Source: Microvelia longipes
Lineage: Eukaryota > Arthropoda > Insecta > Hemiptera > Veliidae
Direction: 5' to 3'
DNA: 64,000 bases
NCBI GenBank assembly: GCA_018340805.1
Contig: JACMZG010001914.1
Span: 26,476,043 to 26,540,042, forward strand
Shown here: positions 1 through 13,275 of the stretch, one piece after another
Layout of the letters: every line of letters starts with the position of its first letter
How positions within the stretch are numbered: position 1 is the stretch's first letter
Notes under the pieces: generated by a model
Told to the model about the DNA's origin: nothing
Seen by the model: the letters and a program-made list of their open reading frames with translations, nothing else
Databases searched by the model: none
Translations under genes and position numbers: made by a program

Positions 1-135
1 ACAGAGGTGGGACACATGAACATATGTCGAGCCATCACTTGAAAGTCCGAGATGATGGAAAAGTTCCCAGCATTAATTTAGTAGCAATTGCATTTTGCTT
101 TTTAGATTTTCTAGGTGTCTCTCGCACAAAATAAT
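1..135 (+). mobile_element. T2 element, truncated by window edge
   Basis: The sequence matches the right two thirds of the complete T2 copy at 5,386-5,615: the GTGGGACA..., TGTCGAGCCATCA and AACAGTTCCCAG-like blocks, then the CTAGGTGTCTCTCGCACAA right terminus. The left part lies outside the window. Divergence is visible (GAAAAGTTCCCAGC instead of GGAACAGTTCCCAG), so it is an old copy. Confidence 0.6.
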
Positions 136-159
136 AATAATTGGAGCATTAAACAATTC

Positions 160-470
160 TGGCCGCGGTGGTCGCGATGTCGAGCGAATTTTCTTTGGAC
201 GTGTTTCCGTGCCTTTTTACATTATATAAGTTTACAACTCCTAAATAAATAATTCCGGCGCGGTGGTCCGCTGTCGGGCGAATTTCATTTAGATGCGTGT
301 TTCCGTGCTAAACAACCCATTTCTTGCTTATTCAAGAACCATGCCCATTGCGTGGTTCCGGTTCATGCTTTAGAACCTAAGCAGTTACTCACTTGTCAAG
401 CACTGCTCATAACTCATTTTGTCTGTATTTTCCAAAGGAAATTTTAAATTTGGTAATTTAAAATGGTTTT
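160..470 (+). repeat. G repeat, two copies in tandem
   Basis: Two units start with a GGNCGCGGTGGTCGCGATGT-like head (160 and 253). The second runs on through CGTGTTTCCGTGCTAAACAA, CTTGCTTATTCAAG, CATGCTTTAGAACCTAAGCA, CACTTGTCAAGCACTGCTC and TTCTGTATTTTCCAAAGG-like blocks. The same block order recurs at 7,012, 8,337, 19,548, 33,733 and 42,346. It is non-coding; the class is unknown. The first unit is truncated after about 75 bp, as if the second inserted into or duplicated from it. Confidence 0.6.
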
Positions 471-559
471 TTCGACTTTTTGGTCACTTAGAGTAGTCAC
501 TCAAAAAACATAAATATTGACCTTTTTCGCGGCAAAAAATATTAACCCTAAATTTTGCC

Positions 560-735
560 GATTTTATGAAAATTTCGCTGACTCAGCAAACCGGGTTAAT
601 GACGTCACAAAAACCTGGTTTTCAATAGGGTTCGTGTCCTCCCGAAGGTTGATTTTTGTACTAAGTTTAGTTAATAAAATATTAATCCGTTCGAAAGATA
701 GAGTGTTTACAAGAAAGTGTCTAGAAATACATACA
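560..735 (-). repeat. V repeat fragment with TGACGTCA
   Basis: This carries TTTCGCTGACTCA, GGGTTAATGACGTCAC, AATAGGGTTCG and TTGATTTTTGTACTAAGTTT blocks in the same order as at 3,240-3,435 and 47,372-47,605. It resembles the middle of the 5S-SE element read on the minus strand. It contains one perfect CRE-type octamer. The predicted small frames on both strands across it are not genes. Confidence 0.55.
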
Positions 736-830
736 TCACACACACACACACACACACATATATTTATATATTATATATAATATATATATATTATATATAT
801 AATATATATAATATATATCATATATAAAGT
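736..830. repeat. CA then TA microsatellite
   Basis: About ten CA units are followed by interrupted TA repeats. A V fragment followed by a TA array also occurs at 3,240-3,535, so the array is probably part of, or seeded by, the V repeat tail. Confidence 0.9.
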
Positions 831-837
831 TTGTTTT

Positions 838-945
838 CGTCATAGGGACCTCTGAAACGGATTTGTGTCATGGTCCGAGGTTCGAATTCCGCCATGACGC
901 CTATCTCATTAGGCGAATTTCTAAAGGAAATTCTAAAATAAATCC
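838..945 (+). repeat. G-related repeat with tRNA-type B box
   Basis: A perfect B-box-like GGTTCGAATTCC sits inside TCATGGTCCGAGGTTCGAAT, followed by CGCCATGAC. The same block (with GGTTTGACTCC) is at 34,045-34,215, adjacent to G blocks in inverted orientation. GTCATGG and CCATGAC could pair as a stem. A tRNA-derived SINE head is likely; no intact tRNA cloverleaf can be drawn. Confidence 0.4.
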
Positions 946-3239
946 TAACCCAAAGCAGGTTGAGATTTAAATTTAATACTTTTTTAACTGGAAGGACTTT
1001 TTATATATTTTTCATAAACAATTTATCCTGACCTTGGTACTATATTGTTCCATAAGATGGTTCTAGATGAGAGAACTTTTTCATAAAACTCAACTTTTAA
1101 AAGAAACAAAAATATAAGAAATTAGAGTTATAAAGAGAGGAAAAAATAACTTAATGTTTTTATTATAAAAAAATCCTTTAAAATTGTGGAAAAACGTACA
1201 AGGTTAACCTTGAAACGCAAGAAAAAGAAATCTAACTACAACAGTTTTTGATTAAACAGATATGTCACTGCCATTGTGAGGGTTTTAAGGAAAAACTATA
1301 AGAAATTCCCCACCACCCTTAATTCTAACCCTGACATAGATTACAAGGAAAAGTGTTTTTATTATCTGGCTTCCTTAATCCAGGACCTCCGAGACACTCT
1401 AGGAACTAGGTGGGAATTAATCAGAGGAAATGTACACTGCCATATTGCAAGAAGCAATTATGAAATTATTAATTCATTACATACAAATATAATCACACCT
1501 ATTTTTACATTATCATTGCTGTATCAATTTATTCTTATTAATTGTTAGTAAAAAAAGTTATCAAGAAAGATAATTTTTTTAAACATCTATTACACTATTG
1601 TTTACATTGGGATTTTCATACATAATTAATAATTAAGGTATTATTTATAAATTACCACAGTAAAATTATTATTATTATTAAGTTGTTAGGTCAATCTATT
1701 TCAAGTGATCCAGAAATGTTGCTCGAAAAAAATAAAAATTTATGATTTTTTCCTGTGCCGGTCCTACCAAAAACACCTTGTATTCATTTTTTCTATAGCC
1801 TCCTCAATTTTCAAAAATCACTTTTTAGTTCCTGAGAAACTAAAATTTTTGGCCCAACCTAATAAAACAGGTTTTGTTGAAAGTGTTCTTTTTTAAGCTT
1901 TACATAAAAACCAATATTTTTGTTCTATTGCTGCTAATCTACTCGAGTGAGTTCGCATAATAAATTCGACAACAAAAGCTGAAAATGGACTTTTTCATTA
2001 TTATTTTCAACAAGGAAAATAATAGTGGAAAAAATTAAAATATTTTTTTTGGCCCCTAGTTTTTATTTACCAAACACATATATGAAAATATGTTTTAATT
2101 CAAAAATGTAATAAAAACGAAAAGAAATGGTGATTTTTGAAGTGATAAGAAAATAATGTATGTAAACGTTAAAAATTTAAACGTAAGATAATGAATTTAG
2201 ATTTTCGCTGAGTCATTATTGTGGGTTTTTATTTACACAAAAAATTAATTAAAATATTACCAAATGTATGTAGTGCTGATGAAAATCTAATTAATATTAC
2301 AGAAACATACCTGAAACAAACAAAAAATAATAAAAAAAATTTTGTTTACAGAATTTTTAAAAATAAACGTAAGCTGAGAATGGGAAAATGAAAAAAAAAT
2401 TGAACTGAGCTGAGGATAGGAAATATGTTACTAAGGGGGTAAAACGTAAGAAACGTATAAACGTAAGAAATTTAAACGAAACATTATTAATTTAATAAAT
2501 AATCTAAAAACAGGATAGTTATATAGCAGCTACTAAATAAAAAACTTAAATATAGTATGTAGCTAGATCTGAATAGAGTCTTATAGCCATTATGGTCAAC
2601 CTCTATGTTATGACAATTTAAGAACAGTTAAAAGTTGTCAAATTTATTTAAATTTAGCCTTAAAGTGCATTCAGAGTCGTGCATAGACTAAAATAAGATT
2701 CTTCGATGGAAGGGCAAATCACACCTGTAATATTTAAAGTGAAATCTACTTTCAGATATTATAATATATCTAAATACATTCATTTTTAGAACAAATACAT
2801 ACGTATCTTTTACAGATAAATTAATAAATTATGATTGTTCACTGCATAACTGTAAAATTAAACTTAGCTCCCTCTTATTCAGTTCTACAAGCAGTGCACG
2901 CCAGTTCATCAAAATAGATTGTTTCTAAAATTCATACAGAACTCTTTATCAGTATATTGTGAAATTAGATTATAAAAGTGGCAGACTACCACAAAATAAG
3001 CGAATTTTCACACGTATTTGTCAAAAGTTATTTGTTTACATTATGTTTTATATGTCAATCAATACAACCAAAACTAATAACGATGATCAAATTTAACTTT
3101 GCATTTCATCTCATTCGAAGATGTGCTTATAAAATAGAAGTATTTTGTAATATTTCATTTTGGATTTTGTACAGCAGAATAAACATATTTTTTTTATTTA
3201 TCTTGAACATACATAGTAAGTAAAAAGAAGTTTTGTGAT
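946..3239. other. No gene seen; AT-rich spacer
   Basis: This is AT-rich sequence with short homopolymers. An open run at 1,276-1,548 (90 codons, GTG start) has no recognisable motif and ordinary base composition. A fragment near 2,196-2,232 (TTCGCTGAGTCATTATTGTG) is a scrap of the 5S-SE or V repeat. I see no RNA gene. Confidence 0.6.
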
Positions 3240-3435
3240 TTTTTAAAGTTTCTCTGAGTCATTATTTTGGGTAAATGACGTCACACATATTTCATAAACA
3301 ATAGGGTTCGGAACATTAACAAGGTTATTTATTTTTGTACCAAGTTTTTCGATTTCGATCCTAAAAAGCATTCGAAAGGTATCGTGTCCCGTATAAATGT
3401 GTAGGAATAAAAAATGCCGTACATGCATACATACC
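3240..3435 (-). repeat. V repeat fragment with TGACGTCA
   Basis: Blocks CTGAGTCATTATTTTGGGTA, AATGACGTCACACATATTTC, AATAGGGTTCG and TTTTTGTACCAAGTTTTTCG, then ATTCGAAAGGTATCGTGTC, match 560-735 and 47,372-47,605. A perfect TGACGTCA is present at about 3,277. A TA array follows directly, as in the 560-830 copy. Confidence 0.6.
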
Positions 3436-3437
3436 AT

Positions 3438-3438
3438 A

Positions 3439-3493
<55 letters not shown>

Positions 3494-3534
3494 TAATATA
3501 TATATATATATAATAATATTAATATATATAATAT
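3438..3534. repeat. TA microsatellite
   Basis: Long interrupted TA/ATATA run. A separate 21-base A-run is at 3,580-3,600. Confidence 0.95.
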
Positions 3535-3600
3535 ACCTTTAGTGATACTTTATATATGTCTTGATCAGTAAGCCCCTACAAAAAAAAAAAAAAAAAAAAA

Positions 3601-5385
3601 TCACCTCCCCCTTTCGTGACCCCAACTTCATAAGCAAATTTCTCTTTGAAAATGCAATAAAAGGTCTAAAGCGTATTTCATAAGAAACGCAGTAAAAGGT
3701 ACAATAAAAGTAGATAGTTTATGTTTTCATCGTTACTTTAAATAGCAAAAAAGAATGCATTCGACAGAATATTGCCAGACCCAGATGGGGATTCGTATTA
3801 AGTATTTTATACATCATGATATATTAAAGAGATTGAGAATAAGAGCTGCCACCCCACATGAAGGGATTTTCGTATCAACTTCAAAAATAATGAGGGCTCT
3901 AAAATAAACTCTTATAACCCTTTTGAAGCATCCATGGTTGAGAGAGCTGCAGTTTAAGTGATGATACGATGCCTGTCGAATATCGAGCTGAGGATGGGAA
4001 ATATGTTACTCAGAGGGTGCAATGAATAGCATCTTTGATGCCTTCTCAGGGCACTGCCTTATCCCAGTACAACAGCTCAAGGTCGAGAAACCTGAAAAGG
4101 ACATGGAATGGTGAACACTAACAATAGGGTAGTATTCTATTGTCTGGCTTGGCTAGAGATACGACCTTCCCAAACTACCAGATCAAAACTTTTGAAAAAT
4201 AAACTCAAAAAACATAATACACAAGAAAAATCCATGGTGGAAAAGGAGCTCACACTGTGAAGATTAAAAATCAAGGAAATAACATCTGGGCTAACAATAA
4301 GCAAGAAACAATCAAAAATATAAATTGTTTTCTTTTGATACAAATTCTTGACCTTCAAACAGAATTAGGAGTATACAGTCCGAAGATAACAAAAAATGTG
4401 CTAATAAGATACAATAAAAGTTCAAAGAATACAAATAAGAACCAAAATGTTTGAATGTAGCCAAAATTCAAAATACAAAAATAAAGTAATGTACCATCCA
4501 GATGACACTAATGGAATGTTGGTGCGATGCAATAAACGCGATGAGGATACACAGGCGTTAATATAGTATGAAAAAAAATATAGGCGATCCTAAATAATTC
4601 ATTAACAAATGACAAAAATATTTTTTTTATAAATAAAGCTAAGCATAAAAACGAAATTTACAGATGGAAAATTTGAATAGGATATGTTGTTTTTTAGGAA
4701 TGTAGCAGCCTGTCAAATCTATAGGATAAGAATCCATAGACTCTATACAATCACCTACTATACAATAAAGGACAATTAATAACTAAGTCGATAAAATTAA
4801 CTCATATTTTTAAAAATGTCTTATCTGATAATGAAAAAAATCATGCATTACTAAAATTAGCAAATGAAAGAAAATAAATGTATGATTAAAATTAATGAAG
4901 ACTGCAGGCCTAAAAAATTGATTTATTTAATAATTATAAAAAATGTCAACGTTTCACTGAGCGAAGCTGAGAATCTTCGCAATAACATAATAAAAAGCAT
5001 TTTGTGGAATTTTAGTTTTTTTCGTTTTTATTTTAATTTTGTCTTAGTGCATTTCTTGTTATCCTGAAGATGTTGAGCTTCGCTTAACAAAACTTTAAAA
5101 TATTGTATGCTCATTTAATAAATCAACAATTATTTAGGACTGCAGATGTGATAAAAAACTACATTCTAATCACATCTTTAATATCAGTCCAAGAAATATA
5201 CTTTTTTATGATGGGCAAATAAAATAAAATAACGAAAAAAAAACCAAATAAATTCCCAGTTTGTAATTACTTTAAAAAATAGATAAAATATCCAGTTTTA
5301 AATAAAAAACGTTTATTAAATATATGTTAATTATTTAAAGGAATATATCATTTGATACTACTGAGTTTTGCAAAACATGAATAGC
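3601..5385. other. No gene seen; AT-rich spacer
   Basis: After the A-run, 3,601-3,655 carries CACCTCCCCCTTTCGTGA, CCAACTTCATAAGC and TTTCTCTTTG blocks that recur after the V repeat at 47,540-47,620, so the V unit probably extends here. Small frames at 4,137-4,454 and 4,864-5,067 look random. Confidence 0.5.
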
Positions 5386-5615
5386 TGACACAATATAATT
5401 GTGCGATGATACCTAGGAAATGTAACAACCAAAATCCATCAGAGTTCAGGCTCTGTCGGCGCCCTGATGAGATAGACGTAACGAAACAGAGTGGGACATG
5501 ACATGTCGAGCCATCAATGATGGCGAATGTCGAATGACGGAACAGTTCCCAGATGTAGCATTGCATTTTGCTTGTTACATTTCCTAGGTGTATCTCGCAC
5601 AATTATATTGTGTCA
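5386..5615 (+). mobile_element. T2, complete 230-bp TIR element (MITE-like)
   Basis: The ends are near-perfect inverted repeats of about 41 bp: TGACACAATATAATTGTGCG at the left and its complement CGCACAATTATATTGTGTCA at the right, each followed inward by ACCTAGGAAATGTAAC. The interior has no gene; the 84-codon minus frame across it is simply T2 sequence and recurs, broken, in other copies. The flank TTTGATACTACTGAGTTTTG is also shared with the copies at 10,260 and 53,945, so the true repeat unit may extend further left. A cut-and-paste DNA transposon derivative is inferred; no clear target duplication is seen. Confidence 0.75.
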
Positions 5616-7011
5616 TTTTTAAGAAATGTCATATACATCACTTTTCATTTTCTACATTATGACAACTTTTAAATGTAACTTACATTATAACTTTTTTCTT
5701 ACAATTCCGATATAAAATATCTACAAGATCTAAACTATTTTTATACTATTTAGACCTTTTTTGCAGCTTTCGCTATAATTTATACATTTTATTATTTTTG
5801 ATTAGTTTATTTATATTTATTTTAACTGGAATATTTTATATTTTTTTATTACCTGTAATAATAGTATTTTTATTGGGACAGTAAAAAAATTAATAACCTT
5901 TATTTGCAGCCCATCTTAACGAGCCCCTCAAAAGTAGGGGGTAAAATAACTATAAAAATTCATATCTTTCTGTTCCCTATTTGTATCCAATTTTATTACA
6001 ACCGTTTTATTAGTTGTTTTTTATATTTTTGTTTTATCCATTTTTTTTCATTTGATTTGTTGCGAACAGTTTTTCTTCCATCTAATAAAACGGAAATTAA
6101 ACATTTTATTTTTCAATTTTTTATATTTATTTATTTTTCCTGCGCGCAAGTTTCAAAACAGAGAAGAAAGATTTTTTTAAGGCTACTCTTCTTTTTAGAT
6201 TTCTATTACCTTGTTGGTTATTACACCAAACTGGTTACGTTGGTGAAAATAAAAATAACAATGTTTTGTTCTTTATAAGATAATATATAAATAAATAAAC
6301 AGTAAATGAATATGTACTAAGCAATAAATAAATATCTGATAATTTGATTCTTCTTTCTTCTTGATATTACGCTACATGAACTCCAAACCTTGAGCTTACA
6401 TTTAATTTTTGTTTATAAACTTTCTCTTTTTGATGTCACCTAACCATTTCGATGGATACCACCGTAAGTTGGCATAATTTTCAGTAGTCACAAGAAAACA
6501 ATATAATAACTATATAATAATAAAATCATATAATAGTTATTATATAACAATATAGTAATTATTCTATTCGATAAATAATAAAGTTATATGCTGTAAACCT
6601 ACTTAACAAAAACATATTCAACAATGATATCTGTCTTCAAAATCACTAAAAAAATATGTAATACACACTCTTTAAGGAATCACAACATTAATAATTTTTT
6701 CACGACGTTTCAAGGATTCGAGTTATATTTAACGCCAAAAAGAACAATAAGTAGCAATTTACAAGAAATCATAAAGTCAAAAGAATAATAAATCACTATA
6801 AAATTATATCAAAAAGTCAGACTAGAAGTAACTCTAACTTGACATCATGGCTAAAAGGGAAATATTTACAGCTGCTGTAAACAAACAATAAATATTACTT
6901 TCAAGTTAAAACAATAGTTATAAATTATAGTCTTAAGCAATGCAGAATAATACCAAAGAAAATTTAGTATACTTTAAAATAAAATACAAAAGTGAAATTA
7001 AAAAAAAATCT
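5616..7011. other. No gene seen; AT-rich spacer
   Basis: A 124-codon frame at 5,904-6,278 is dominated by F, I, Y and K, as expected from AT-rich DNA, and has no motif. Everything else is short AT-rich sequence, including ATATAATAACTATATAATAA-type low complexity near 6,500. Confidence 0.55.
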
Positions 7012-7085
7012 GTCGCGGTGGTCCGCATGTTGGACGGATTTCCTTTGGAATGCCTTCTCCATTGCTCAACAATTTAGTTCTTACT
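7012..7085 (+). repeat. G repeat, 5' fragment
   Basis: GTCGCGGTGGTCCGCATGTT and GGATTTCCTTTGGAATGCC match the heads of the other G copies. The copy breaks off after about 75 bp, just before a TA array. Confidence 0.6.
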
Positions 7086-7124
7086 GAGGTTTTCGGTGTA
7101 TATACTTATATATGCTTGTGTATA

Positions 7125-8336
<1,212 letters not shown>

Positions 8337-8540
8337 TCTGTCGCAGTGCCGGGCGAATTTCCTATGAATTTCCATGCTTAACAATCTCTTGCTTAAGGAT
8401 CATGTTTCATGCTTTATAACTTAAGCAAATATTTAATTATCAAGCACTACTCGTAACTATTTTTTCTGTATTTTTCAAAGTAAATGCGCATAATTATCCT
8501 GTAAGTTATACAAAACTATGGCTCTAAACTTGGCAGTGAA
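8337..8540 (+). repeat. G repeat copy
   Basis: GTGCCGGGCGAATTTCC, TTCCATGCTTAACAATCTC, TTGCTTAAGGATCATGTTTC, TTATCAAGCACTACTCGTAA and TTTCTGTATTTTTCAAAG, then CATAATTATCCTG, TACAAAACTATGGCTCTAAA and TTGGCAGTG. The last blocks recur at 33,940-34,000, showing the unit is at least 200 bp. Confidence 0.6.
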
Positions 8541-8620
8541 AAGCATTATTTTTCAGCAGTTAGTGTGTAGTTAGTGTTTATTTTTAAAGGTTTTTAGCAT
8601 GTTTTCAATTTTTTCCAAAG

Positions 8621-8895
8621 GATACGTAGAAATATATTACTACAGGGGTTATAGCCTATCACATTGAGAGGCCTCATTTCATCATTTTAGGTCTCAGGGG
8701 GACAGTGTAACCTCTTTGAAACCTTCAAAAGTAAGTCAACGCTACAATAAATCAATTGCTTTCGGCTTCCCGCACATTTTTTCTGTGATGATTTGTATTT
8801 TAAACGTCAACTATTGTGCTGTTTATATAATTATATTAACAGGTTACTTTTTCGATGTACCAAAATTTAACCAATAGGGACTCTTTTATATTATT
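8621..8895 (-). mobile_element. M1 element, degraded copy
   Basis: Read on the minus strand it matches M1 at 42,556-42,869: the CATCGAAAAAGTAACCTG block near one end, TGCGGGAAGCCGAAAGCAAT, the GAGGTTACAC block, and the CAATGTGATAGGCTATA block near the other end. The outer ends (GATACGTAGAAATATATTAC) are degenerate versions of the M1 terminus CATAGAGATATATTACTAG. Confidence 0.7.
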
Positions 8896-8937
8896 ATTGC
8901 TTTGCATGGGAAAAATAAATTACACCAGAATCATAAA

Positions 8938-9230
8938 GATATTTTTACTAGAGAGGCTCTAAATAAATATATGGGTTATAATAAATAAATAACCTGAACT
9001 TACTCGATTATCAATATAATCAAAGAAACAATACGAAGTACTCTAGCGTTTATAATAGAGCGTTTATTATACAGAAAACATAAACGATGTTTGAAAACTC
9101 GATTGAGATTAATTTATTATATCCTTAACGAACTTTTAGAGAAGGTTACAATGAGGTTACACAGAGTCAAAAAGATGTATCAAGCCTTTAAATGTATTGA
9201 GATGTATGCCCCCTCCAGTAATATACTAAA
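8938..9230 (+). mobile_element. M1 element, strongly diverged copy
   Basis: Forward-oriented M1: AAGATATTTTTACTAGAGAGG, TAATAAATAAATAACCTGAA, GAGAAGGTTACAATGAGGTT, ACACAGAG, AAATGTATTGAGATGTATGC and CCCCTCCAGTAATATAC line up with the complete copy at 42,556. It lies tail to tail beside the 8,621 copy. The 83-codon frame beginning at 9,091 is inside it and is not a gene. Confidence 0.6.
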
Positions 9231-10169
9231 ACTGTTTTTATGCGAACACTTGGTACAATCCAACCTTTATTTCCTTGAAAAATACAGTCAATTCAAACAA
9301 ATAGAGTTAATACAAACAAATACAGTTAATTCAAATACTTGAAGGTTTGCCTACAAGCATGTATAATAACAAATAACACGTAAACAAATCATTTAAAGTT
9401 TAACATATTGTTTATGTTATTAAATCACCATAATTGCAAATGCAGTGTTACCAAAACGATATCTTACTTAACTCATAAATCATTATACACTATTTTAAGA
9501 CTTACTAACCATTTAATAAATTAAGTCATTATAACATTTATTTTCCTATAATTATCTATGATTTTAATGATTTCACAAACTTCTGACATTTTTACTGCCT
9601 TTTAATTTTAATATTAATATTAGACAGCAGTTTAATAACACCTTACAGAAAAAATTCTATCAGATATGCCGCTCTAATTTTAATAATGTTATCAAGATCA
9701 CATTTCGAAGCGCCCAGTTCGGTAAAACGACCTTTACTAAATGAAAGCTAAAAACAGACCACTTGCTCTTTTAAGGCATATTTCCTAATTTTTATATCAG
9801 CCTTCAGGAATTGCAATAAATCAATATTTTATCAAGTTTTTTTTGGTTGAAAAAAACTAAGCAGATAAAAACAAAAGTAAATTTCGTTTTACGACCATTC
9901 ATTTTGCCTAAATATAAATTTCTTAGTCAACAAGATACTAAAATTAACTAAAACAAGGCTGCCCTAAGCTTACCTATATTATATGTCAAATTAAACTATA
10001 ACAAGCTGCCAATCAGGCAGCTAGATACTTCCCATATAGACTTAACAATTATACATGTTTACGATATTGACGTTTAAACTAGCATTGTATAAAAAAGTAT
10101 AATGCACAGATGTGGTTGAGACGTCATTGTATACAGAAAACTTTGGAGCATCATTAGAAACTCTATTTC
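9231..10169. other. No gene seen; AT-rich spacer
   Basis: Only short AT-rich frames. No repeat shared with the rest of the window was noticed. Confidence 0.5.
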
Positions 10170-10482
10170 TCTTCAATTAAAATTCCGAAGAATATAGTGT
10201 GAAGTATTTACAAAATACGAATGGTGCTCTCTTACCGCCATCATGCTTGCCAGGCAAAACATATATCATTTGATACTACTGAGTTTTGTAAAACATTAAT
10301 AGTGAAGGTCAGAGTGAGTTTAGGCTCTGTCGGCGCCCTGATGAGTTAGACATAACGAAACAGAGTGGGAAATGACATCATGTCGAGCCATCAATGATGA
10401 CGAATGTCGAATGATGGAACAGTTCCCAGATGTAGCACTGCATATTGCTTGTTACATTTCCTAGGTATCAAATGTTACGTTT
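10170..10482 (+). mobile_element. T2 element, left end missing
   Basis: The block TTCAATTAAAATTCCGAAGA, AGTGTGAAGTATTTAC and GGTGCTCTCTTACCGCCATC is shared with the T2 copy at 53,979-54,421. It is followed by the T2 body (GGCTCTGTCGGCGCCCTGAT, GTCGAGCCATCAATGATG, AACAGTTCCCAGATGTAGCA) and TTGTTACATTTCCTAGG. The left TIR seen at 5,386 is absent, and the right TIR stops at CCTAGG. It is a rearranged or internally deleted copy. Confidence 0.65.
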
Positions 10483-12707
10483 CCTAGGATCGTGAAATAA
10501 TGTGGCGTTAAGTTATTTTGCTAATACAATTTCCCTCCATTTTTTTCTTTCCATTATTTGAAAGGGAAGCAAAAATAATCCTAAATGTCTCAAGAGTTGG
10601 GCTATAAATGTGGTAAATGATGGAAGGAAGCCCCTTACGTATTGCGGGTTTAATCGTGGTGTATTTAGGATACTTTTGTGAGGGTAACTAGCACTAAACT
10701 TAGGGGGGGGGGGGTATAACAAGCTATTTTTTATTTCATTGTTTAAACAAATTACCTAAAATACTTTTTGAAATTTCCTAAATTACATTTAGTATAACAT
10801 ACATGGGCCATAACCATTTAATAGAACGAACATTTTTATTCGTTATGGCATTATTAGCTTGTAAGTTTCAAATAAATTTAGCCCTCAAAAATTTGTGTGG
10901 GTCATCATCATTCATTCCATAATTTATAATATCTATAGTATTAAACAAATCAATAAATAAAGTTACAACGTGTAAAAAATAAAAGCCACAGTAATAATTA
11001 TTCAAACAAGTGGCATTGAAATAATTTAAATTTAATAAATTGCTATTTATGGTTCATAAGGCTGATAAAGTAGCCAACCTAAGGGTTAAAAGGTCACTCA
11101 GTGAATAATTGCTCGACCTCTGGTTGGTGGAATGCACTGTCATGTTTTTAATAAAAACAATAAAAGGTCAAAGTTCAGCACTATCACTCTGTACAGTATC
11201 GCAGTGTTTTAGAACAATTCTAGAGCCATCATGATTTGGGCTAACAATACAATAAGTCACCTTTAAAGGTAAATTAGGCCATTTCTACCAAATTTGATTT
11301 TGGTTTCTAACAATTTAAATTTGACAATTACAATTCTTTTAAACGGAAAATAATGTATTTTATTGAAAAAACAAAGAATCGCCATCATGAACACGAACAA
11401 GGGTAGAAAATTGTGTAAATAATAATTTCAGCGACATTTCAGGTGTACCAACACTAAATCCTTAAAAAACGTAAAGAAAACATGATCCTAGACTTTCCAA
11501 ATGCTTCCTACCAACATAAATTGAATCTGGTGAATTCAAATTTACTATTATTATCTTGGTAACTATTACTCAAATATGATAATATTGCTATCACTTTGGT
11601 AATTTTGAAAAGTTCAACAACAGCATACTTTGATATTGCTTATTATGGAATGTGCATTAAATCATAAGAAATTGGGATGATAATATTAGTATATTCCATT
11701 TTTTTCACTAAGCTATTGTTTGACATATTATTCTGTTAAAAAACAGAAGAATGAAATATTTTAAACAGAAATATATGATATATATGTCAAGCAATAGCAT
11801 GATGGAAAATGACCGGAATATAAAGATATCAGTATCAAATTTCTTAAGATGTAATGCAGTTTCTTAAATATGCAATATTACGGCGCACTATAATTTAAAT
11901 TTTCACATATACAAAGTGATTAAAAATAAATATGGTGAATTTGAACTCACAAGAGTTAAAGGACCTATTTTTAGAGAGAGGAGAGGTTGGAGACCATGTT
12001 TTCCCCATACTTTTAAGGATTTATGTTGGCTAAATGTTCCACCTGGTATATGGAAAACATATTTTGGGTATTTTCTTTTAACCATGAAAATAAAAGTCTT
12101 GTACGTGTCTTATTTGTACAAGTGACCACACATATTGAAATTAATTCCATTAAAACTGGGCGGAATTCTTCAATTTAAGAAGCCAAAATTGAATCTACAT
12201 TTCGTGTAAAATAACATAGGGGTATATGCTTATTATGAACTTAACATAAAAATGATTGGCCTAATATTTAAATAATCGAAACAGATGGCAAGCGGTGTAA
12301 CCTTAAAAATTTTACAGTAAGGTAGGTAGAATATTTGAAGAGCAGCTTTGATTCCTCATGACGTAGACCAGCAGGTGTGATAGACATGTCTGGGAAGCCA
12401 AGCATTCCAGGACGAGCACTGATATCTGATACTTTATTAAAACAGCTACAATATGACACCAAGCAAATGCTTTCCTAATACGCTAACAATCGTTAAATAT
12501 TTAAACATTTATTTCACATATAAACTAAGATTTACATCAGAATATCTCAATATAATTAGCAATTGTTATTATTAGAAACTTATAAAATAGATTTAAAATA
12601 AGATGGTTCCTCAAAAGATAATTAAAATAAACAACAAGCAAAATAAATGCAATATTGCTATAAAATTACACATTTGTGTAGGATTTAAATAAGCGGAGCT
12701 GTATTTA
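10483..12707. other. No gene seen; AT-rich spacer with G-run
   Basis: An 11-base G-run sits at about 10,702-10,712. Overlapping frames at 11,903-12,125 on both strands (60-69 codons) have slightly higher GC than the surroundings, but no motif I recognise. Nothing else stands out. Confidence 0.5.
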
Positions 12708-13275
12708 CTTTTCCTCATTTATACCTTAGGTATATATGAAAAGTATTGCGTTAGTACCACAAATTCAAAACCCAGATTTAACATGAATCATTCGTTTTAG
12801 GAGATTTTAAGACCTGCTGAGTGGTTTTTACCGTATCGTCTGACTGTATGTATGTCTGTTCTCATTGTAGATTCTAGTGCATTCATACTAGAGTGTTGAA
12901 ACTTAGCACAGAATCAATCGTTAAATCGAGTGGTGCTATCCGAAAAATAAGTTTATTAAGGTGTCGTTAATTACACAGCAAAAATTTCAAAAAATCATAA
13001 AACGCGGAAAAATATTCAGATCAAGTTCATATCTGGCACGCATTTAGTCCTTTATTAGATCAACAAGTTTTATCTTATTATCAGTATTAGTTCAATATTG
13101 ACTAGTTGATTTTTTAATAGCGTAGTGCCTTGCATATTTCGGTCGGGTCCCTAGAGAAGCCTTATCGAGTAAGGTCAGTGAAATTGGTTGACCGCTATAA
13201 ATAAAACTAATATTAGACTGTCAGAAGACGAACAAAATCCGAAGTGATAAGGATAAGCGAATTGAAATCGAATCT
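12708..13275 (+). mobile_element. 5S-SE copy, old and internally deleted
   Basis: It opens with the family 5' end ACTTTTCCTCATTTATACC followed by the partly complementary GGTATATATGAAAAGT, then the GCTGAGTGGTTTTTACC, ACTAGAGTGTTGAAACTTAG, CAGCAAAAATTTCAAAAAAT and TGGCACGCATTTAG blocks in family order. The 5S-like zone is reduced to GTAAGGTCAGTG...GTTGACCGCT near 13,163-13,196, followed by a decayed 3' module (GACGAACAAAATCCGAAG, AAGGATAAGCGAATTG). The A box is lost. Confidence 0.65.

Noticed and set aside
838..945. Possible tRNA gene with GGTTCGAATTCC
   Set aside because: The stem GTCATGG/CCATGAC encloses too short a sequence for a cloverleaf; the block is repeated at 34,045, so it is a SINE-like repeat.
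5904..6278. 124-codon frame
   Set aside because: Composition (F, I, Y, K, S) is what random AT-rich DNA gives; no motif or repeat conservation.
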